The notes under the pieces are model-generated. The model searched no databases. It was not told the DNA's origin and saw only the letters and a list, made by a program, of their open reading frames with translations. From assembly GCA_037975125.1 (NCBI GenBank), contig CM075853.1, positions 23,945,399 to 24,009,398 on the forward strand: a stretch of DNA of 64,000 bases, given 5' to 3'. Made by a program: the position numbers and the translations under genes. The DNA comes from Latrodectus hesperus. Taxonomy: Eukaryota; Arthropoda; Arachnida; Araneae; Theridiidae. Positions 57,247 to 64,000 of the stretch are shown one piece after another (position 1 is the first letter of the stretch; each line of letters opens with the position of its first letter).

Positions 57247-59154
57247 GTAAGGAATAGTTTCATTCCATGTAAACATTTAAGATATGAGAAGAATTGTTAG
57301 AATAAGTATTAATTATAGTGTAAAATTTTATTTGGTTGATTTTAATTATTAATCAGTCCTGTTTTCCCCCAGATTTTTGTGTGTTTTATATTTTCTGATT
57401 TTTATTTGAAGCGTTTTGAATTGGAATGTAACTAATCAGTCTCATATTGAGTTTTAAATTTTTTCAATATTAATTTTAAAATTTATTTTTGACTTTACTG
57501 AGATACTTTCTGGAAATCTTCCTCAAATATTGTATTGAAAGTAATTTTTCAAATCATTCATATTTTCTACTGTAATTGTTTCATGAATAGTAGTTTTTAA
57601 ATAATTTCTAGATTGATTCTGATTTTTCTAAGTATCTGATCTAATTTTTATTAAAATGTTTTAATACCTACTGTTGTTTGTTGTGCTTTTATTTTGATTT
57701 ATTTCTAAAGAATTGATTTTTCAATAGAAAATATTTTTTTTTTAGAAAAATGAAACATCTATATTTTTACCTATGAATACTTTTAGTTAACAATTTTTTT
57801 CCATCCATTAAATTTGTTACTTACCTTTGATGATTTGACTCTACTTTTTAGTGATTTTAGATTAAAAAAAAGATTAATGATTCTTTGATTGTACAATAAA
57901 CAACTTAGCATATCATGTACTGTTTTTGATTGAATCAGTCATCTGATAAAACTGTCGGTTTATGATGTTTATAAAATTGGACTGAAATGATTCTCTCCAA
58001 ATTTTTTTTTTTTGAACTTGATTAGCTAGTAATTATAAGGTTTTTACGCTTGTATACATAGTTTTAAAGTAGAAAAACAAGCAATTTACGTTGTTTATTT
58101 TGTTAAACTTCAAAATATCTAATTGAATCGAATCAATTTCTTTCGTTTTAAAATCTATATTTCCTTCCATATTTAATTTAGTTTAATTCAGCTTATGATA
58201 ACTCTTAAAAAACTGATGTAGTTATAAATGTCAACTAAGGATTAATTCAAATAAATATATCCTTTTAAAAGTTAGTAAGTGCCTATAATAATTGGAGCTG
58301 CAACCTATCTATATCTGTGCCATTTTAATTATTTTAAATTTTGTCTATTTTTACCCGTAATATTATTTATTAAGTAATTTTATCTTAAAATATTTGATAA
58401 AAATAAAAATTTTGTTTTTCAGATTGAATATTGATGAAAGAAGTTAAAAATAAATGCTCAAAATAATTTGGAAACTCTATTTAAAATATATATTTGCTCA
58501 TAATAATGCTGAAAAATCAAAACTTTTTACAATAATAATATTTTTTTAATTAGAATTATTATTTTACATATAAAAAAGTATATATATTACAACATTAAAA
58601 AAAATTGTAATCTTTAATCGTTTTACTTAAAAAAAAAAATGCTGGTTTAATTTGTAAACAATCCATTCATTTTTATTAGAGCTATATAAATGGATGCAAT
58701 AGTATAGATATTTATACTTTTATTTTTGATTAGCTGTAAAATTTGGAATACTCATTATATGCTTAACTCAAAAGAATAATATTGCCACTATCTAATGTAA
58801 CTTCAGATTTTTGTTAATATTTATTATAACTTATGTTTAAAAATAAAATTTAACAGAGTTCCATCATACCTGACCAAATCTTTCACTGTTAAATGTGCAG
58901 TTTCATGCTTTCAACATGTAAATGTTTTGTGCATTGTTATAAGAAATCTTAAAGATGCAATAACTGAATGTTAAATATGCATAGTAGAATATTGTGTTCT
59001 ATTCTGTCTGCATAGATATTAATTCTATTATTATTGCTTATTATCAAGGTTATTTAATAATTATCAAAACAAATCAAAGCTCTTTAGAATGGGCATTGTT
59101 CTCAAATGAGCATTTCATGAAATTTGGTAACAGTGTATTTTAACTTTAGATTTA
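57247..59154 (+). other. PFDN1: Prefoldin 1 intron 2, proximal part
   Basis: Begins with donor GTAAGG. AT-rich with no mobile element until the antisense LINE at 59155. An acceptor-like TTTGTTTTTCAG at 58411-58422 is followed by a short in-frame tail and stop; see findings. The intron apparently runs past 64000. Confidence 0.75.
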
Positions 59155-59539
59155 AAATAGGGTGGTTCCAAACGAACCTAGCACTGCGACCATAGATCTA
59201 TTGTACTATACCCATCAGAAAACTCTATTTGAAGAAACCAGTAGCTGAAGCAAAATTCAGTAAATATTTTACAGGAATTTCCTGCAACATCCATGGTTCA
59301 ATCAAGTGCTGACCCAATGGTTCAAATCTATGTGCAGAAAAAGTTTCACATTCACAAAACATGTGTATTGAAGTTTTTTCCATTTAAGTGGGAAACTTCT
59401 ACAAGTGGGATCATCTGATACTTCTATTATGGTGTGATGTCTTTTAAGGTGGTAGTGTCCTGTAAAAAGTTCCACTACTTTCTTTAGACTGCTTCTATTG
59501 AGCTTTAATTATTCTTTTTGCCTTTTACTTGGGCATGCG

Positions 59540-60028
59540 CTATTTAGTATTCATGCTTGTCTTTGATCGCTGGCATTGTGCCTGTTCATAAACTTGTTTT
59601 CTGAAGGGGTCAAAAATGCTCCTTCTGATCAATTCTTTTGAAATACCTAGCACTGGTTTAGAACTAAAAAGATCGGTTTTTGATCCAGCCATTGCCAACT
59701 CATCAGCTAATTCATTGCCAGGAACACCAGAGTGCCCAGGCACCCAGATTAAAGTAATTAGGATATTATAAGCCAATATGCAGAGTGACATAGCATTCCC
59801 AGACTAAAAAGAAGTTATAGTAGACTTCTGTAAAGCTAGTAATACAGCTTGACTGTCCAAACAGATAATTATTCTTTTACGAGAATAGTTTCTGTCCAAG
59901 CATTTTCTACTGTACACAAGAATGGCAAAGACTTCTGCTTGGAGTACAGTTGTATGTTTACTTAAAGGGAATGATAACTTCATACCATCAGCTGGACAAC
60001 AAATACAGACCCCAGTGTTAGAATTCAT
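59540..60028 (-). pseudogene. RNase H domain of the antisense LINE
   Basis: The N-terminal half (60028-59804) contains VLQAEVFAILVYSRKCL, with the catalytic glutamate, and IIICLDSQAVLLALQKS, with the aspartate. After a frameshift the second half (59791-59540) contains LIWVPGHSGVPGNELADELA, with the HSG.PGNE.AD block. The first catalytic aspartate region is replaced by a degenerate stretch. RNase H removes the RNA strand after first-strand synthesis in active relatives. Confidence 0.92.
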
Positions 60029-60599
60029 TTTTTAACCATCAATATACCAGTAAGTACAGTTTTCACTGATGACAACATTATTCCAATCTTCTCTCAAGGA
60101 AAATTTGACTCTTTAAGGCTTATCAAAAGCATATTTAACATTTGTAAAATCTGTAGGCATACTTACAAAATGATGACTAGTTACGGCAGCATTCAAGTTT
60201 CCTCAAGACAAAAACCTGAAGTAGTTCTTCCACTGACCAGCATTTTTAAGTCTTATATTTTAAATCTTATTAAGTATTGCTTCTACTTCAATATGCATGT
60301 AAAGAGGATGTATACAAAGCAAAAGCTCCAATGTAGATGTGGGAGTAGTTTTAATACATCCAGAGATAGATACACAGAGCAGCCTTAAAGTTTTGTTAAT
60401 TCTGTTTGCAGTTTCATTTTTTATTTTGGGCTACCGGACCGATGAACCATGGGTAATGATGGGACAAATGATCATAGTTTAAATCCAATGGAGCACTTTG
60501 TGATTTAATCCCTAAGTTCTTCCAAATGCATTTCTACGTGACCAGAAAGCTTTTTATGCTTTTTCAATATAAAAGTTGAGGTGCTTGTTCCAACTTAAA

Positions 60600-61771
60600 T
60601 TCATGTCAAAAAATACTCCTAAGAATTGAATTTCCTTGGAGCAAGTTGATTCTTGATCAAAAAAGTTATCTTTTTCAGATTAAAATTTTATTTTGTGAAG
60701 GTATTCATAGTGGTTTTTTAGGGTTACAGAAAGGCATTCTTTTTTACACCAAGTCTCAACTTGTCGGATGGCATTGGACATGATGCTAGATATTGTTTCA
60801 CCAAACTTACCTCTGATGATAATAACTAAATCGTAGGCATACCTAATGGTGGTTATGCCTGGTTTTTTCAACACCTCTGAATCTTCAACACAAAACCATA
60901 AAATGGGTGAAAGAATCCCTCTTTGTGAACCATCAGCTTTGGCTTGAATCATATTGTTTTCACCTAAAAATTAGGCACTGACATCTGTTATTGAACAGAT
61001 TTTTTTTATCCAAGGACAGATTGTTTCATTAATTCCCTTTCTAGCAAGATATTGTAAAATGGTTTCAATAGACGTATCGTATCAAAAGCACCTTCCATGT
61101 CGAAGAAAACAGCTAAAGCAAGTTCCTTAACCTATAATTCTTCAAAATGAAGGATAGATTGTAGATCGCACTATTGATGGATCTACCTGGTTGATATGCA
61201 TATTGAGAGTCAGAAAGTGGTTTTTCCACTAAGTAAACTCCTCTAATATATTTGTCTATCAACTTATCAATTGCCTTTAGAAAAAAAAGATATTAAGCTG
61301 ATAGGTCTGAAAGATTTAGCTTCATAGTAATTATCTTTCTCTATTTTCAGAATAAAAATTACTTTTGTATGCCTCCAAGCAATATGTATATGGCCAAAAG
61401 GCTACACATGCCCTAAAAATTCTACAGAGAATTGGGGTAATGCACTTGACTCCCTCAATAAGCAGAGCTGGTACAATTCCATCCATTCCCAGTGATTTAA
61501 AAGGTTTAAAGGACATTACTGCCCATTTTGTTTGATCATAAGTTATGATTTTTTTGGCAACATACCATTTATTTCTACCACAATTTGATGTAGAGAGTGT
61601 AAAGTTAGAAGTTCCATTTATTTTGTTGTAACCTGGAAAGAGAACTCTGAATAATTCAGCCAGGGTCTCCCTCCCAAATTCTGAAAACTTACCATTTGGC
61701 AATTTAAGAGTGTTTAGACAGTAGTTTCTGTCTTTAGACATTATTTTAGCAAGTCTTACAATAGTAGACAC
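60600..61771 (-). pseudogene. Reverse transcriptase domain of the antisense LINE
   Basis: From N to C: FKPFKSLGMDGIVPALL (usual KSPG.DGI; 61771-61331 frame), then in shifted frames SFRPISL, KAIDKLIDKYIRG and PLSDSQYAYQPGRS. These are followed by GSQRGILSPILWF (usual PQGGVLSP) and YAYDLVIIIRGKF in the 60952-60680 frame. The first catalytic aspartate of YADD is a tyrosine, a single G-to-T change in the codon. FFDMNLSWNKHLN follows near 60600 in another frame. At least five frame breaks are present. Confidence 0.92.
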
Positions 61772-62159
61772 AGTTTTAATGTCAGTACCATAATTTACCC
61801 AGGAATTCTTTTAGAATTCTTGATAGCTTTATTATATGTGGTAAGCCAGCTTATATTTCTGCCGCTCAAAGAGATAAAAAGAATTGTCTTCGTAATTTAC
61901 TTAACTCTTCAGACCACCAAGGAACTAACCTTGGCAAACAAGTATTACTGACATCACAATTTTGGTAGTACGCTCGGAGAAGGGCATGTTGCATATAATC
62001 AACCATCAACTCCAAATCTGCTACCAAAGATAACTTACTGAAGTCACCTTTGTTGATCAGTGCCTCCAGATCTTTTTTGTTGGAACCCCAGTTTGTATTT
62101 ATTGGTGGTCAGATAAGTTTATTTCATTAGACACTTTCCAATCCTTAATAATGTCAGTG

Positions 62160-62570
62160 CATTTACTGTTACATAATTTCAATTACTTCTCTTCTATTTA
62201 TAGTAATAAAAGTCGACTCATTACCTTTATTAAAGATAAACAGATTATAATACAAAAAGTATTCTAGAAGATCCTTGCCACATCTGTTGCAATCACTACT
62301 TCCCCACATAGTGTGGTGAGCATTTGCGTCACATCCTATGATGAGTTTCTTACTCAAATTGTTATAATCTAAAAGACTAACAATTTGCTCATTGAATGTG
62401 TTTTTATCTTTAAAGGGAAGATATGAAGACATAAAGATGGTTTCATCTTTGATTCCTTGCAATAAACAAATACTTTTACTGCAACATTTTTCCCATTTAG
62501 GTAATTAACCAGAGTGAGGGCATTTACTTTTTTGCCAATAGCAATACAGGCTCTTGGTCTCAAACAACAT
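62160..62570 (-). pseudogene. APE-type endonuclease domain (partial) of the antisense LINE
   Basis: Two overlapping frames. The upstream one (62563-62369) gives RPRACIAIGKKVNALTLVNY and KNVAVKVFVYC. The downstream one (62462-62169) gives FMSSYLPFKDKNTFN, LIIGCDANAHHTMWGSSDCN, and GNESTFITINRREVIEIM. The GCDANAHH core with its catalytic Asp/Asn is intact and the SDH end is only traceable in a shifted frame further on. The N-terminal catalytic Asn/Glu part is missing. The linker towards the reverse transcriptase still shows VPWWSEELSKLRRQ in a broken frame near 61910. Confidence 0.92.
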
Positions 62571-62590
62571 TTATCAAAAAGAATATTTTA

Positions 62591-63036
62591 AATCCCTGAA
62601 CATATGTTTTAAAAATAATTGCTGTTACGTCAATATTAAGTTTCTGACCAAAAAAAGAGAGATTTTTCTCGTTTTAAATGTAACTTATTTGTAAAATTTA
62701 GCAAATAGATGTAATAAGGAGTTTCTTTAATTTTTTTATTTAAATGTGTATTTAATATTAAGCAGTATTTCATATTTACAACTCTGAAAGACAATAAATC
62801 CCTTTTATATAAATTAAGTCTGTTTTGGAAAGATGTTTCCAACCAAGTCATCAAAAAAAAATAATAATAATAAATAAATCTTCAAAGAAAATGAAATAGT
62901 TATTAATACCTTCAAGACTTCATATCACAGCTCAATGGATGATGATTTATCAGATCCTTCCAGTTATTAATGGAAATATTTATGAAAGTAAAATGTTAAT
63001 AAATTTGATAAGATTAAATATTGTTTTAGAATAAAC

Positions 63037-63040
<4 letters not shown>
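62591..63040. other. AT-rich intronic DNA without recognisable feature
   Basis: The minus-strand frame at 62636-62854 has no LINE motif. No prefoldin exon was seen. Confidence 0.5.

Positions 63041-63076
<36 letters not shown>
63041..63076. repeat. (AT)n microsatellite, about 36 bp
   Basis: Uninterrupted AT dinucleotides. Confidence 0.95.
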
Positions 63077-63080
<4 letters not shown>

Positions 63081-63174
63081 CTCTTAATTTTAGTGTTGAA
63101 TATGTCATTAAGAATTTTTAAAGTATTCTAATTATATACTAATTAAATTACACTATTTGCATTAAATTTAATGC

Positions 63175-63186
63175 ATCTGTTTATTT
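63175..63186. repeat. Target-site duplication, left copy
   Basis: ATCTGTTTATTT, identical to 63732-63743. After one mismatch the next three bases also agree. Confidence 0.8.
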
Positions 63187-63731
63187 GATTATCTCAGAAT
63201 GGAACTTGGGTTTCATTTCCTCTCCTAATTGTTAGTGGACCAAATATTTTTCCCTTCAGTTCAATGCAGAATTAAGAACTACTGGTTTTACACTGACTTT
63301 AAAATTACGCAATTCCTCACTGGACATGGGAAATTCAATAGTTACCTACACCGTTTTCACATTAAAAACAGTGAGGTGTGCAAGTGCAACTCTGGGAGTA
63401 ACAACCCTTCTCACATTCTTCTTGAATGCCCATCTGTTTCAGAAGTAAGGAACAAGCTTTGTAAAGACTTAAATAACAGGTGGCAACCGATTATGGTGGA
63501 CCTAGTTAAGAAAGAGAATTTTGAATTTTTTGTAAAATTTATCCATGCTGTTATCTAATTCATTTTTCATTTTTATATCTCTTCTTTTTTTTCTCTCTGC
63601 TTTCTTTTATTATTACTTTTTTCATCTCATGTATTATTTGGATTTGTTTTGTAGTACATTTGTTGTACCTTTGGGCCCTGTGTGGTATTCCTTGGTGCAC
63701 AGGGAGATATTTTTGTTTTCCCAAATAAAAA
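63187..63731 (+). pseudogene. 5'-truncated LINE 3' end with 12-bp TSD, sense in PFDN1 intron 2
   Basis: One uninterrupted frame ends at 63558 and encodes the C-terminal tail of an I/jockey-like polyprotein: FKITQFLTGHGKFNSYLHRF, then VCKCNSGSNNPSHILLECPS, the C.C...H...C zinc-knuckle-like block, then a short hydrophobic end. A 3' UTR of about 170 bp follows, with TGTGTGGTATTCCTTGGTGC, and ends in an AATAAAAAA-type tail. Direct repeats of 12 bp define both ends at about 545 bp. The frame has no stop or shift over about 100 residues, so this insertion is younger than the antisense LINE beside it and belongs to a different subfamily. Confidence 0.9.
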
Positions 63732-63743
63732 ATCTGTTTATTT
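63732..63743. repeat. Target-site duplication, right copy
   Basis: Second copy of ATCTGTTTATTT, directly after the A-rich tail. Confidence 0.8.
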
Positions 63744-64000
63744 AATTTGACTAAATTATTTGGAATGCAATTACAGCTTATTTAAAATTGCTGCATATTT
63801 TATCTTGTAAACATGAATAGTCTATTTCATTTTAAGTAGTTAAAATTTTTTCCGTTTTGGATAAATTATAATCATATATTCTAAATTTCTATTTACATCT
63901 AACTATAATTTGATGTTTGATTAATGATTTTAGTTTCAAGTTTTAGAATTTAATCTCTTGATATAAGATTTCATTGATTTATAAATTGATTATGTTGAAG
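63744..64000. other. AT-rich intronic DNA to the window edge
   Basis: No prefoldin exon was recognised before the window ends. Confidence 0.5.

Larger units (their letters stand above)
59155..62590 (-). mobile_element. Decayed, nearly full-domain non-LTR retrotransposon (I/jockey-like, with RNase H), antisense in PFDN1 intron 2
   Basis: Reading the minus strand from about 62590 to 59155, the order is endonuclease, linker, reverse transcriptase, RNase H, cysteine-rich tail and 3' UTR, as in RNase H-bearing members of the I superfamily. The pieces are listed separately. Many frameshifts and stops break it, and the catalytic YADD is changed to YAYD, so it is dead. The 3' tail region includes LFTGHYHLKRHHTIIEVSDD (about 59480-59420), then CECETFSAHRFEPLG in another frame. 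The 3' end, on the minus strand, reads GGTTCGTTTGGAACCACCC. The upstream ORF1 and the start of the endonuclease are missing or unrecognisable. No clear TSD was found. It lies opposite to the host gene's transcription. Confidence 0.9.

Noticed and set aside
59155..62590. Endogenous retrovirus or LTR element
   Set aside because: APE-type endonuclease before the reverse transcriptase, RNase H of the LINE kind, no LTRs, protease or integrase.

Overview
The window is eukaryotic nuclear DNA. It is very A+T-rich and gene-poor, with a spliced gene, GT-AG introns, long (AT)n and (GT)n microsatellites, tRNA-derived SINEs and broken non-LTR retrotransposons. The retrotransposon protein types, the short retroposon with an AACC-type tail and the prefoldin sequence fit an arthropod. 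My best guess is a chelicerate, probably a spider; this is inference from remembered family resemblance, not a search result.

Layout. 1-5 kb: one decayed RNase H-bearing LINE fragment in otherwise featureless AT-rich DNA. 5.4-6.1 kb: a SINE nested inside another SINE, with a perfect 13-bp target-site duplication (TSD). 9-21 kb: a 33-bp perfect hairpin, (AT)n arrays (one about 510 bp), a minus-strand SINE with a 10-bp TSD and two LINE 3' ends. 21.7-24.7 kb: a higher-complexity island, a 584-bp foldback element and a 5'-truncated RTE-like LINE with an 11-bp TSD. 24.7-30.2 kb: nothing recognisable. 30.2-30.7 kb: a GC-richer island with a splice-donor-like edge on the minus strand. 31-46 kb: microsatellites, more SINEs, two further RTE-like copies (one with a 12-bp TSD), a promoter-like segment with a CRE, hairpins, and a 614-bp long-TIR MITE sitting in an (AT)n array. 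46.8 kb: a 61-bp retroposon with a 13-bp TSD. 54.3-64 kb: the only recognisable host gene, prefoldin subunit 1. Its first two coding exons are here and the remaining exons appear to lie beyond the right edge. Its second intron holds a 3.4-kb decayed LINE in antisense and a short LINE 3' end in sense with a 12-bp TSD.

How things fit together. Nearly all non-background sequence is retrotransposon debris. It falls into an RNase H-bearing I/jockey-like group, an RTE-like group and a SINE group whose heads and tails appear to have been swapped between families. SINE tails and one LINE tail both end in AAC repeats, which suggests shared mobilisation. I found no novel multi-gene system. The most interesting observations are the modular SINEs, the nested and TSD-bounded insertions, the two long-inverted-repeat elements, and the heavily invaded large intron of prefoldin 1.
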